From contig NJFT01000015.1 of NCBI GenBank assembly GCA_002221725.1, positions 124,001 through 188,000 on the forward strand: a DNA stretch of 64,000 bases, read 5' to 3'. This document shows positions 1 to 10,800 of this stretch, one piece after another. Under the pieces are notes generated by a model. That model did not search any database and was not told where the DNA came from. It saw only the letters and a list, made by a program, of their open reading frames with translations. Position 1 is the stretch's first letter. Each line of letters starts with the position of its first letter. A program made the translations under genes and the position numbers. The DNA comes from Scedosporium boydii. Its lineage: Eukaryota > Ascomycota > Sordariomycetes > Microascales > Microascaceae.

Positions 1-1182
1 GACCGTGGTGACGTCGTAGAAATAATTCGGCAGGGGGGATTTGGAGAGCATATTAACGGAATACCCCGGGTGGGTTTTTGCATCTAGGATGGACATATGG
101 GGGAAAGAATGTGAACTGAACCTAGGCGGATGCGGATGGGATACGTGGAGGGGCGCAAAAGGGCGTTTTTCTTTTCTTTATTTTCTTCTAATTCCCTCCT
201 TTTTGCGGCGATGTTTTCCGGATTACGGCCGTTGCGGTTTTCTTCATGCGAGGACTGACATGCCTGTTTTTTTTTTTTTTTTTTTTTTTTTTTTGGAGCC
301 TTCGGATCGTCTGGGGCCGGACGTCAAGATACCCACCGGAGAGTGCTGAGATGGCCTCTCCTTTTCTTACTTGGGACATGACGACATGATGGAACTCATT
401 GATAGTATATGACCGACACGTCACTGGGAGGAGTGCTCTGCAAATTTTTCATTCGCTTTTATCTTCCAGTTCTTTCCTTTCTCTCTTTGCACCTTCCTAA
501 TTTCCCCTTGTGTCTTTCTGGACGAGATTGGAATCTTGGGAGAATTCGTCGTTTGCGAAACCCTTGATCCGGGTGTAAACGGGGCGGACTATGAAACAGG
601 ATGGGCTTAAAGAAATATTGTAGGTAGTCTTTTGTTGATTGTTTGATATCCAGGGGAGAAATACCACTCTTTACTGTAGAGAAAAAACAGTACCTCGCAT
701 CTGACATTGAGCGGGGACTATAATGATGTTGGAGCTTGACTTGTAGCTCGAGAGTCCGTGACTTTTGTGCCGTGAGGGATTGCAACGAGGAACACCTTCC
801 CACCATGATGGCAAGGAAAAAAAGTTCTATTGTTCGTATGCCCTACCTCCCATAAACCAAAGAAAAGAGAGACGGCGGAAAGAAGAAAAAAAAAGACGGC
901 TACCCCATCTTATCCCGTATACCTGCTTGCCCAAGCGGAATTCTCCCTATCCGGTATCCGCTGTCCTTCTATTCCCCATCAGAACCCAATCTACGCTAGG
1001 TTCGCAACACATTGAACGCTGCCCATAATAAGGAAGTGAGAGCCCGTCGCTGCAATCAGACCCTTCCTCTCTCGATACTAGCGACTGGGCCAAAAAGCCA
1101 GCTCTAGACATGAAACCCCCTTCCTCTCCATTTCAGGCTACTTGTTTTTTTGCAGTTTTTATCTTTTTCTCTTTCCCTCCCA
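1..1182. other. Gene-free stretch at window edge with poly-T tract
   Basis: No open frame here resembles a protein; the longest are about 115 codons and low in complexity. The stretch holds a 28-base T run at 267-294 and is otherwise A/T- and pyrimidine-rich. It would form the 3' flank of the verprolin gene that ends at 1183. Confidence 0.6.
267..294. repeat. Poly-T homopolymer (28 bases)
   Basis: An uninterrupted run of T, intergenic, with no flanking direct repeats that I could identify. It could be a plain microsatellite or an old poly(A) tail of a retroposed sequence on the minus strand; nothing next to it supports the second option. Confidence 0.9.
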
Positions 1183-2613
1183 CTATAGCGCGCTCAGATC
1201 AAGCGGCACACTGCTCCCCCTCCCAGCACGATACTTCCTCGGCCCGCCCACAAAAGACCTCGGCGGGGGAAGGTCATTCTCATCCTTGAACTTCCAGCGC
1301 GAGTCGTCGATGAAGATACGACCGCCGCCCGAGGAAGGGGACATGAGGCCCTTCGTAGGGCTAGGGCTCTTGGTGCCGTTGGGGCCCAGCGTGAAGGAGC
1401 TAGGATCGAGCATAGAGGCACGGAGCGGACGGCGGATGGGGCGGTATGGAAGGGAGGGGCGGTGCGGACGAAGGTGGCGGCGGGGGTGGCGCTGATGAGG
1501 GGGAGGAGGCTTGACCTGCTGCTCTGATTGCTGCCTGCATTGCTAGGCTAGACACGGCGGAGGCTGCAGGCGGAGGTGGAGGGGGCGGAGGAGCTGCGGG
1601 GGATGAAGAGGATGGCGCCGGGGGAGGGGGAGGCGGTGGTGGTGTCGCAGGTGAGCGAGATGGGGGTTGAGGGGGTCTCGGCGGCGCTGAGGGAGGTAGT
1701 GGAGGTGCCGATGACACTGGCGGCGGAGGCGCTGGAGCACCGGGGAGAGGAGGCGCATGCAATGCGGGGGTGGAGGGTTTCCTTGAGGCTGGCAGCGGTG
1801 GTGGCTTCTTCCCGATAGGCGGAGGAGGACCTTTGCTTGATGCTATGGAGTGAGGGCGCGGGTGGTCGGTGACGTGCTTCCTGAGGGCTGCGACTGACGG
1901 ACGGGTTGGTATCGCTGGGGCGCTTCCTGTTGGTGGCTTCGGCGCAGAGAAAGTCGGGGGCTTCGGCGCTGAAGGCACTGTCTCGGAGTCGGAGAGGAAT
2001 GAAGCGTTGGAATCCGCTAAGTACGCGCGATTAGCATCAAGGCTCCGAGTTAGAAGAAAATGATGGCAAAAACTTACCACCTGTGTCTACACCGCCACCA
2101 CGCTTTCGAAGCTTGGGCATCCCTCCCGCAAAGAGACCGGCTAGTTGCGGAGCACCATCTAAACTGCCACTAGGTTTGTGTGCCGCCGGCCGATCTCCCT
2201 GGTCGCTGTTGCTTCTAGCCCGCAACACAGGTACCGGCGGAGCGAGACCACCAGGTGGCTTTGGGGCCATTCCAGGAATCGGAGGTGCGCCGCCGATAGG
2301 GGGACCTCCGCCGCCACCGCCGGAGGCCTTCCCTACTTGTGGTGCGGAACGATCGTTTGTTACGGCCTTCCTGAGAGCTTTGCCTTTGGTGATGTCGGAT
2401 AGGAGAGCATTCTGGGCACAAAATGGATATTGTTAGCAGCCAAACCCTCGGCACTTTGTAGTAGATAAGGATAGTAAGGTTGTATCAACGAACTCTGTTC
2501 GTGCCACCGGCGGGCGGCCGCGATGGTAGATTCCCTGGAGGCGGAGGAGGAGGTGGTGGAGGCGGTCCTCCTAACATCGGGGGAGGAGGTGGAGGTGGAG
2601 GTGGAGGAGGCAT
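1183..2613 (-). CDS. Verprolin/WIP-like WH2 proline-rich actin regulator, apparent frameshift near the C-terminus
   Basis: Probable verprolin (Vrp1/WIP family), which binds actin and WASP/Las17 at cortical patches in endocytosis. The start at 2613 gives an N-terminal run of about eleven prolines. Exons read 2494-2613, 2078-2411 and 1183-2016, with GT-AG introns 2412-2493 and 2017-2077. Exon 2 opens with a WH2 motif (ALLSDITKGKALRKAV, then TNDRSAP), followed by a basic LFAGGMPKLRKRGGG segment. Exon 3 is a long proline-rich region. The C-terminus (WKFKDENDLPPPRSFVGG, ending RGSSVPLDLSAL) looks like the WASP-binding end of the family. However, the proline-rich frame runs to a stop at 1400-1402 while the C-terminal block is in another frame; the exons sum to 1288 bases, one too many, so a single-base change between about 1403 and 1490 would give 428 residues. 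Confidence 0.82.
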
Positions 2614-3453
2614 GGCGGCAAGAACTGTGGACGAGGTGCACCCTCGGAGAGTAGAGTAGATGTGTTGCTCGGTAATTCAAGGAGGGATATAGGTGCGTCT
2701 TCGCCTTCGGTTTCCAGTCGGTTAGGCTCGAGGTGAGGAGGATCGAGATTCTTGGTCCGGTTGGGCAAACGGATTGCAACCTTCGGTCGCGTGGCACGAG
2801 CGTTGGGGTCGGAACTAAGGAAATAATGAAAATGATTGTCGTGGACAGTATCGGGGATCGTAGTACAAGGGCCTAGGACTGCGAGGGTGGGCGGAAGGCT
2901 ACTATGCGAGTCGTTCAGGATCGTTGGGGTGGACAAATTGGGGAGAGGGTGGGTAGGGAAGGCTAGGGAAGTTTAATGGAATGAGGCAGCCTGGCTGGGC
3001 TGTGCTATTCATCAAATTGATGCGTGGGTTCAGAGGTTCTTCCGTCATCAATTGATCTGCTCATCTTATTGATGGTGGATCTTCCCTGAATTCAATGTTC
3101 CAGAAGTTCCAGGCCTTCCAGGCTTCAATTTACTGGGTTCCTTGGCCTGGGTGGCCAGGATTCTCAGGGACCGTGTATTAATTTGTATCTGCCATGAACT
3201 TTTGAATATGAAGGTACATTATTATACTTCTGTGCTATCCGCATCCTCCGCCAATGGTGTCTCACCCATTCGAATTGTACCCATGATTTTTTCTCCTCGT
3301 GCATCCTGAAGCCAATTCCACGCATCCATACGAACTATGCGAGAGCGATAGCCGCCGACCGCACATCATCGTCGCCAGGTACCAGAGTTGGCCCTTCCAG
3401 CCGACCTATCGAAGAATTGAGCGCCCCATTGGGGCCCAATTTGAATTTACAAG
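2614..3453. promoter_or_regulatory. Divergent intergenic region between verprolin and mitochondrial protein genes
   Basis: About 840 bp separate the two divergent start codons (2613 minus, 3454 plus), so both promoters must lie here. Short frames inside are low in complexity and have no recognisable domain. No clear TATA box or operator can be defended. Confidence 0.5.
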
Positions 3454-4728
3454 ATGTCGCGACTCTCGGTGCAGGGCACCCGCCAGCTCTGTCGGCAATC
3501 TCTCAACCATCACATTCCAGTCCCGCGACCGAGGCGCGGGCCCGTTTCGATTCAATCATACCTACGGCCGGGACAAAGGCAAACAACGCAAACGAGGATA
3601 TGGCAGCAGCAACCAGAACAGCGTAGAGGCTACGCGACGACGACCGTAGCACCTACTTCGGGAGCGCCGGTCGATGCTGAAACGCCAGCAGCGACGCAGA
3701 CGAAGGCCGTCCCAGACCTGATGAAGCTCCCGGCCGTCGTCGAACAGACCAGAAATCGATTCCTCTCGGCCGGCGGTATTCCGGCCGAGCAGTTAACTCT
3801 CGTAGCGTTAAAGACGTGCCAAACCGCCGCCAGCGCGCTCAAGCCTCACCTCAACCGAAAGGACTTTAAGCCCCCCCGAAGCACCAGCTCTACGCTATTA
3901 GCCCTCGACAACAATGGATCGAAGACAGCCGCGAAGGCGCCGCAGAAGGGGTCTTCCAGGATGCAAGAGGCGGCGAACAGCATATCCAAAGCGGCCTACG
4001 AAATCGCCTCGAACCCCAACGTCGTGCTCACGCCGAGTATTCTCGAACTCTATGTTGACGTGCAGTCCAGCCTCGGAAGGCCCGGCACAATTCCCGAAGT
4101 CTTCTCCCTGTTTGGTTCGAAGCCCTTGCCGCGGAAGTCGGGAGGCGCGGTAACCTACAAGAAACAGAATCCCAATAGATCCTCCGCAGCCATTGAGCTG
4201 GACCTTGCGGACAAGGCCCTTAACGCGGCTGTGGCTGCCAAGGATCTCGATGCGGCCATCGGGATTGTCGAGACGTGTTACGCGGGGAGCCCTTTCATAA
4301 AGCAAAAGCTCATGCGAACCTTGTCGCTCCCTGCGCTGCTCGCAGTTCCCACGCCCTTCGCAGTCTACGCAATCTCCCAGCGGTTTGCAAGTCTTCACTA
4401 CAACATCGACCCGATCACTATGACAAAGGTCACCTTTGCTCTCGGGATGGCGTACGTCGTCTTCACTAGCTCCTTGGGTCTTATCGCCAAGGCAACGGTT
4501 ATGGATCACATGGTCCGGGTAACATGGGCGCCGGGTATCCCTCTACGAGAGCGCTGGTTGCGTGAAGAGGAGAGAGCGGCTCTGGACAAGATTGCGATGT
4601 CTTGGGGGTTCAAGGAGACTTGGAGGCATGGCGAGGAGGGAGGTACGGACTGGGCTTGCTTGAGGGAGTACATTGGCCAGAAGGGCATGGTGTTGGATAG
4701 GATCGACTTTATGGAGGGCATGAACTGA
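3454..4728 (+). CDS. Predicted mitochondrial membrane protein, function unknown
   Basis: Single exon, 424 residues, starting in a purine context (aagATGtcg). The first ~65 residues are rich in Arg, Ser and Gln and nearly lack acids, ending in an RRGYATTT stretch typical of a cleaved mitochondrial presequence. A helical middle region follows. Two hydrophobic segments (about residues 293-313, LPALLAVPTPFAVYAI, and 325-350, VTFALGMAYVVFTSSLGLI) look like membrane spans. The conserved-looking tail (WAPGIPLRERWLREEER ... GMVLDRIDFMEGMN) is soluble. I do not recognise the family. Location in a mitochondrial membrane is inferred from the presequence and hydrophobic pair only. Confidence 0.8.
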   Translation: MSRLSVQGTRQLCRQSLNHHIPVPRPRRGPVSIQSYLRPGQRQTTQTRIWQQQPEQRRGYATTTVAPTSGAPVDAETPAATQTKAVPDLMKLPAVVEQTRNRFLSAGGIPAEQLTLVALKTCQTAASALKPHLNRKDFKPPRSTSSTLLALDNNGSKTAAKAPQKGSSRMQEAANSISKAAYEIASNPNVVLTPSILELYVDVQSSLGRPGTIPEVFSLFGSKPLPRKSGGAVTYKKQNPNRSSAAIELDLADKALNAAVAAKDLDAAIGIVETCYAGSPFIKQKLMRTLSLPALLAVPTPFAVYAISQRFASLHYNIDPITMTKVTFALGMAYVVFTSSLGLIAKATVMDHMVRVTWAPGIPLRERWLREEERAALDKIAMSWGFKETWRHGEEGGTDWACLREYIGQKGMVLDRIDFMEGMN

Positions 4729-5301
4729 GCGGTGGAAAAGAAGAGTGTGTAGGTTTGATGGAGGAGAATCTTGATGGGCACAACTTGTAGACTTGCATAC
4801 ATGAAGGCACCGTATCTCGAGTGCTTGTATAATACAACAAATAGAAACTAGAAATCACCTACCACCACATTGCAATACCGTGGCCCATTGGGCATCTGCT
4901 ATTATCCGTTGCAGCAATGGTCAGTCTCTTCACATTTGAAATCAATATCAATTTGATCCCTTTTTAGAAGGCGGTGAGGGGAGCGAAGCTCTCTCACCCC
5001 GAATTGCAGCTTAGCGGGGGCACACGCGACTTTGCCTGGCATTGAACCTGCCCCGCTAAACCTTGCCTGGGTAATATTTCGCATTCCAGCTCACAGCGCA
5101 AACCAATTCTAGAACTCGACAGAATCTCTACACTCTGCCGGAGACCGCCCAGACGATTCTCTCCCTTGGGCGCTACGCCTTGACGAGTACTCCACATTTC
5201 TATACCATCAGTCCATCTAAGCTTCACCATTGTCCATTCGAGATCGAGATCCATTTCCAAAGAACATCAGGCGGGGTTCTTTCCAGATCGATATTATCGC
5301 A
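4729..5301. promoter_or_regulatory. Intergenic, 3' flank and CHORD gene promoter
   Basis: 573 bp between two tandem plus-strand genes. The first part is presumed 3' UTR of the upstream gene, and the pyrimidine-rich part nearer 5230-5300 is probably the 5' UTR of the CHORD gene. Nothing else is recognisable. Confidence 0.4.
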
Positions 5302-6431
5302 ATGGCTATAAAGTGTGTCCACCAGGGATGTGGCAAGCTCTTTGAAGAAGGGTCAAATGATGAGTGCCTCTATCACCCTGGTCCTCCAATCTTCCATGAA
5401 GGTCAGAAAGGTAAGTGAATACTACGGGATCCCGCCTCTGCCCAATTGATCATTACCCTTCTTCCTCAATTCACCACAATTCTAACCTCATCTCCCTAGG
5501 TTGGAAATGTTGCAAACCCCGAGTCCTCACATTCGAGGAATTCATGACCATCCCCCCCTGCACAGAAGGCAAACACTCCACCACCGACAAACCCCCCGAG
5601 CTCGAGAAAAAACCACAAACCTCGGACGCCGAGCTAGCTGCCAAAATCGACCGGCTCAACGCCTCGGCAGAAGCCCCAGCGAGGAAGCCCATCACTGCCC
5701 CCCAGCACATCCCGACCCCTCCTCCCCCGGCGCCCGAGTCCGATGAAGACGAGGAGGGCGTTGAGATTCCGGACGGTAGGACGTGCAGGAGGAAGGGTTG
5801 CGGTGCTAGCTACAAGGCTGGGAGCTCGAGGGAGGGCGAGTCGTGCTTGCATCACCCCGGCGTTCCCATTTTTCATGAGGGAAGCAAGGGGTATTCGTGC
5901 TGCAAGAGGCGGGTGTTGGAATTTGACCAGTTTATGAAGCTTGAGGGGTGCACGACCAAGAACAGGCATCTTTTTATTGGTAGCGGGAAGAAGGATAAGA
6001 AGGATGGCTCCGGCTCCGGCGAGGAAGTGTTGGAGACTGTCAGGTACGCTGACGAATTTGGATATTCCATTATTACTTTTCATACTGACATGGACACGTG
6101 CATGAACAGAACCGATTTCTACCAGACACCCTCTACACTCATCGCCTCATTCTTCCTCAAAAAGATTGTCAAGGACAAGTCGACGGTGAAGTTTAGCGAC
6201 CAGGCCATCGATCTCGACCTAGTAACGTCGGACACCCCGCCTAAGAGATATACGGCCCAGGTCCCGCTCTTCGCGCCTATTGACCCGGAGAAGACCACTT
6301 TCAAGATACTGGGGACCAAGCTGGAAGTAACCTTATTCAAGGCGGATGGAGCCTCGTGGCCGGTTTTGCGGAGCGATGATACTCATACGGGGGAGATACT
6401 ACAGATTGGAAAGGCGGGCAACCTGCAGTGA
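5302..6431 (+). CDS. CHORD and CS domain protein (Hsp90 co-chaperone, CHORDC1/Rar1 family)
   Basis: Exons 5302-5410, 5500-6043 and 6110-6431 give 324 residues. Two CHORD zinc modules are visible: residues ~4-65 (CVHQGCGKLFEEG, then HEGQKGWKCCKPRVLTFEEF) and ~145-210 (CRRKGCGASYKAG, then HEGSKGYSCCKRRVLEFDQF). Each carries the Cys/His set that binds two zinc ions. A C-terminal CS (p23-like) domain follows (DFYQTPSTLIASFFLKK onward). Proteins with this order bind Hsp90 and Sgt1. The start at 5302 is preferred over an upstream in-frame ATG at 5230 because the CHORD begins at once and the upstream extension looks like UTR. Intron 2 (6044-6109, 66 bp, branch TACTGAC) is a multiple of three without a stop, so retention would insert 22 residues. 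Confidence 0.93.
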
Positions 6432-6860
6432 GCGCAGAGGGCCGTTTCACCGAAATTAAAAAGGAAAGGTAAAAAAAAAATTAAGAAAAAAAAGTAGACA
6501 ACAGAATAGATGTTAAAGTTTTCTCTCTGAAAAAAACAGGACGCTTTGCCTAAGGCTCTCTCGTTCTCCAACATCATCAATAAGAGCCCAGCTTGCCGGA
6601 GGTTGGTTGTCAAAAGTACTTGGTACATGCAGGCGACAATTGAGGAGGAGCAATTAAGCTCTTATCAGAGATCTTATCTAATGTTCCGCCAGTGTTTCTC
6701 CCATTGTCCTCGAATTACTCAGGTACCCCACCAACAATAATGTCGCAGGCTGCACTGCTATTTCCGATCGCCAGCATCCGACGCCACCCATCCAACCTGC
6801 TTCATCCCACCTCCAAATATCCATCTCCAATATCCGCCACCCTCATAAAAAGGGGCCAAA
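6432..6860. promoter_or_regulatory. Intergenic between tandem plus-strand genes
   Basis: 429 bp. The first part has A-rich runs near 6471-6540 (3' UTR). The part nearer 6760-6860 is C-rich and ends in an aaaaATGgca start context for the next gene. No other element is recognisable. Confidence 0.4.
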
Positions 6861-7769
6861 ATGGCAAGTAAAACATCTCTACAGATTGCGCAGACCACAA
6901 ATCTACAAGCCTCCAAACAACAAACTATGCGAAACCTCACAATAGACACCTCTGCGACGAGCTACACACCTCCTCCCCCATCCACATCCATCACCGGCAC
7001 AACGACAACAACAACAACAACAGCAACATCCACCTCCTCCCGCCGAAGCTCCTCTCCGCCCCGCCCCCCGGTAAGCCCCATAACACCCACACTAGCATCA
7101 GCGCGCCTCCCAACGACCACCACCTCCTCCACCGCGCCTGCCACCGGCACCACCGCAAACGACATAATGGCCACCCTCCCCCCACGCCAGACTTTCGCCC
7201 ACGCGCAACCCAACCAAATCGGCATCGCACCACCTCCCCCGCGCCCCATCTCCTTCGACGAAAACCCGGACGCCCTAGCGCTACAGAGCGCCATCGCCGT
7301 CCTGCAGATGCAGAAGCGGCGCGCCGAGGAGGACATCCGGGCTTTACATCGCGCCAAGGGGGAGGCTATGCGTGATGCGGAGGGGTTTGTGAAGGATTTG
7401 GCGGCGGGGCGGATTAAGAGCGGGGAAGCCCTGGCGTTCTCGTCCGCCGACGGTGAGGAGGAGGAGGAGGATACGGAGAGGAAGACGCCAACGGGCCCGG
7501 CATGGAGGAAGTTGCCTGGGAGGCAGGACGTGGTCAGGTGTCCGCCGATTAATTGGGCGCAGTATGCCGTCGTGGGCGAGTCGCTGGATAAGTTGCATGC
7601 CGATCAGAGGGCGAGTCCGTCGCAGGGGGTTCCGGCCACGATAGCCCCGGACGGCACGTACGAGTTTAAGGGCGAGGGGGAGAAGGCGCGGTTTGTGGGC
7701 ATTGCGGCTCCGTATACACCCGGTAGGGACAAGTTGACGGATAAGAGACCAAAGGCGCCGAGGAGATGA
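6861..7769 (+). CDS. Conserved-looking hypothetical protein with low-complexity N-terminus
   Basis: Single exon, 302 residues, not recognised. Residues 1-120 are Ser/Thr/Pro-rich with a run of Thr. Residues ~130-185 form a predicted charged helix or coiled coil (ALQSAIAVLQMQKRRAEED onward). A short acidic stretch follows (GEEEEEDTERK), then a compact C-terminal part with a distinctive core (WRKLPGRQDVVRCPPINWAQY). Acidic low complexity plus a basic tail (DKRPKAPRR) would fit a nuclear protein, but that is inference. The start at 6861 is the first ATG after the C-rich leader; a later in-frame ATG at residue 23 is possible. Confidence 0.72.
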   Translation: MASKTSLQIAQTTNLQASKQQTMRNLTIDTSATSYTPPPPSTSITGTTTTTTTTATSTSSRRSSSPPRPPVSPITPTLASARLPTTTTSSTAPATGTTANDIMATLPPRQTFAHAQPNQIGIAPPPPRPISFDENPDALALQSAIAVLQMQKRRAEEDIRALHRAKGEAMRDAEGFVKDLAAGRIKSGEALAFSSADGEEEEEDTERKTPTGPAWRKLPGRQDVVRCPPINWAQYAVVGESLDKLHADQRASPSQGVPATIAPDGTYEFKGEGEKARFVGIAAPYTPGRDKLTDKRPKAPRR

Positions 7770-8654
7770 GACCAGGGGTCTTGGGGTAGAGTCGCTTTCT
7801 GGGATTTGTTAACTTTTGGAATGATGCTTCGACGAGGCTTACGACTTGTAATGATACGAAAAGGGAAGAAAATAAGAGAGAAAGAGGAAGGAAGGAGGGC
7901 GGAAGGGATTAGGACTAGCATGAGTCGTATCGTTGCCTGTACATTTTTAATATGGCCGGCGTTGGACTATAGTCAGTAACCTAAAGTTCACGACGGAATG
8001 ACTTAAAGATAAGAGGTCAACTTCATTAGCAGTTCAAACTGTTTAATAATTCCTCGATAGAAGTTTCCGTGCTTCGCTGCCATCCTCTCCTATCTGAGTA
8101 TACTTTCTTCCGCAATCTACCTTTCAACTCTCAACTTCTCAGCTGCAAATGGAAGGACTCTCCTGCCGTTGACCTCTACGCATCATTTCCCAGCAAAAGT
8201 AGCCATTATTACGTTCTCGGTGACCAATATGGAGAATAGAAAGGGTACAGCGTAAGAGAAGAAACAGAAAAGAAAAAAAAAATTAACGAAATAGGATATC
8301 AATATCGTAACTAGAAAGAAAGAGGAAATGACAAAACACTGGTTTACCCGCCGTAACTTCCGGAACCCATGAGAGGTATGCCAACCTCCTCGAGAAACGC
8401 CGAACGAACTTGCGCAAAAGGGCGCAACTAATGAGACAAGTCATACTTCGCTGAGCTGATCGAAAAATAATAATAGGGAAGAAGAGATTCCGTGGTGTGC
8501 CTGTCTAATACGGTCGAGGAATGGCGTGCTGGGGAAAAACATAGGTGAAAGTAATAGAGGGGGCAAAAAGAAGAAGAAGAATACCAGAAAAAGGAAATGT
8601 GAACACACACATCCTCGTCGAGTCCTTGGGAGAGAGGAAAGTCCTGGGCTACAT
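7770..8654. other. Intergenic, convergent 3' flanks
   Basis: 885 bp between the stop at 7769 (+) and the stop at 8655 (-). Purine-rich runs occur at about 7857-7915 and 8251-8330. No open frame, RNA gene or repeat can be supported. Confidence 0.5.
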
Positions 8655-10800
8655 CTAGGCTTCAGGGAAGTCCCTGATAAGAAAATATGTGTGTTAGTCG
8701 CCGATGCGGTGGATAGATTTGTTTCTTTCTCTTTGCCTCGAGGCGGGTCGACTTACTCCATGCTTTGCTGGACAGACCGGCGAAGACGGCGGTTATATGC
8801 TTTCCTATCCTCCGGCTTCCCCCAATACAGCGTGTGCGCCTCGGGATTTACGAGGGTCCGCGGGTCATAGGCAGGGTCTTCTTCCTCGAGGGCCGCAACG
8901 ATGGAGGCAATGTGAGATCGTGCATCCTCGCGTTTCGAATAATTTGGAAAGTAGCATATCGTGCCGTCAGCTGCGATTCGGTGGTGGAAAATCTTCGTTT
9001 CCATGCGCGCTCGAGGCTGCTCCTCAGGGAAGCGAGGGCTAAAGTGCATCTTGATCCTGAATAGGCCGCCGTCAAGATTCGTCATGGGCGGGCCAAAGTA
9101 GGTGATGATCCAGACAAAGGGGTTGCCGTTCTCCAGTTGAACGTGGTGGGGAACATCATCGGCCTTGAACGCTTCAACAACCTGCTCGTATTGGTTTTGG
9201 AGGTTAACCGCAATCGTTCCCTCTTTGGCGTTCTCCTTCGCTCCGTCGGCAGCCCACATTTCTAGTTCGGCATCCAAGGCCTTCTTGATGTTGCGGATAC
9301 GGCGCTCGAGCTCGGAGTAGTTGAACTTTCCCTCCATCGCATTGCTAGAGCCCTCGAATGGCATCCGTGAAAAGTTCTGGCCGTCCTTGACCTCGGATTT
9401 ACCTTTTTGTATCGCCGCGAGATACGAGTCGTAGTACCACAGGAATCGTTGTTTGCAGAGGTCCTTGAACGGCTCAAACGGGACGCTAGTCTCATCAAGG
9501 TCTTGCATATCAATGTCATTATCCTCTTGGTCGGCTGCGGACTTTGCGGACGCGGACGGCGTGCCATCGGGGGCGAGCCCTAGGTATTCCTCCATCCTCT
9601 GCATGACGGAGATCCTTAAAGTTTCGTGCCGAATCTGTTATCTGGTCAGCTTCAAACGGAACGCCCACACACTAGGCACGAGCTACAACAACGCAGGGAT
9701 TTCCCAGGTCACGTACTTTCTGGACATAGTCTGCCTGGTTCTTCTTGTCGCTAGCTTCGTTTGCATCTTCGAATCCGGGTTCATTCTCGTATGGATTCGA
9801 AGACATCAAACTCTGAATAGAAAGCAGAATGGACTCCAGTCCTTGAGCGGCGGACCACTCTTCTCCGCGTTCGCCACGCCATGTCCTACCAATGACAGTC
9901 AGCCCGGGGTCGGACGGTAACGGTCAAGTCGCCGTAAAAGGGGAGTATAAGTTGAGTTGGTCGTCAGGAAGTCGGGTGTGAAGGACGGATCCTATGTGAG
10001 AGAACAAAGGGAAGGCGAAAGGAGACAACGCTGGCATACCCTAGAATCGATCTGTGGAAGTTAGCACAGGGCGATCTTAGTGCCGAAAGTAAATGAGAAA
10101 AGGGTGGTGGAAATTATAACATACAAGCAGACTTTCCCGCTAGCATAAATGTTGGGATTGAATCGGCATCGTCCAGCATTAGTGGTGATCGCTGTTACAT
10201 TCGGGGACTTTCTGGGGTAGTCTGGGAGACATCGTCAGTTCCCGCACTTCAAGACTTGAAGATTGAATGGCTCTGAGGCAACGATCAGTGGTCGTGGATG
10301 TTGCGACGAACCCTTGTTGAATTTTACAGTAAACTACTCCCCCAAATTGATGCGTTAGTAACCTGAAAGACCAAGTCAAGCTTTTTTCCCAAGCCTTGAA
10401 AGGTAGAGGCCGATTTGGGAGCTTTTCTATTTGAATCGTACCTCGAAAAAACCAAACTCGTAAGGTGTCTCGTGAGGCCCAATGATTAAGGCTTTGACAT
10501 TGCGAACGTCGGAATCTCGGCAAGCGACGGCGAGAGCTGTGAATTCGAGGCGTAGAACGACCAGATTAGCAAATACAAATTAAAAGACAGAAAGAGATAC
10601 TAGATTAAGATATCAGGCCATACACAAATCCGAGTCCTTTTGGATATCGCAGAGCTCCTAAGCAGTCAAATGTCGTCAGTTCCGGAACCCCGCGGATAAT
10701 CTAGAATGGGTGGGCAGCGCGGGGCGGAAATGTGGACTGCGGGGTGCTGTGCCGCAGCACTACTAACCTTGGTAATACGGATTATCGACTGGTCAGCCAT
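8655..10800 (-). CDS. UBE2Z-like ubiquitin-conjugating enzyme (E2), nine exons
   Basis: The N-terminal ~155 residues form a UBC fold with the catalytic Cys in GKVCLSILGTWRGERGEEW, and SAQ/SPNV/RFNPNIY-type features of the UBE2Z/BIRC6 branch. A further ~290-residue C-terminal region (FVWIITYFGPPMTNLDGG, then FHHRIAADGTICYFPNYS) resembles the extension of fungal UBE2Z-like proteins. Exons (transcription order): 10768-10800, 10624-10657, 10442-10536, 10312-10333, 10125-10221, 10040-10051, 9717-9885, 8757-9634, 8655-8673. All introns are GT-AG, and the total of 1359 bases gives 452 residues. Exons of 22 and 12 bases lie around the active site, and the last exon is 19 bases. If intron 8 (8674-8756) is kept, translation stops at once after SME; spliced, the end is SMEDFPEA. 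The start is the first ATG giving a helix-1-like MADQSIIRITK. Confidence 0.88.

Noticed and set aside
267..294. Poly-T run as a poly(A) tail of a retroposon
   Set aside because: No adjacent reverse-transcriptase sequence or target-site duplication could be seen.
1490..1560. Intron from about 1551 to 1492 joining verprolin frames
   Set aside because: GT-AG ends exist (GTGTCT to CATCAG), but it would delete the AMQAAIRAAGQ segment and replace proline-rich sequence with Arg/His-rich residues; a single-base indel is simpler.
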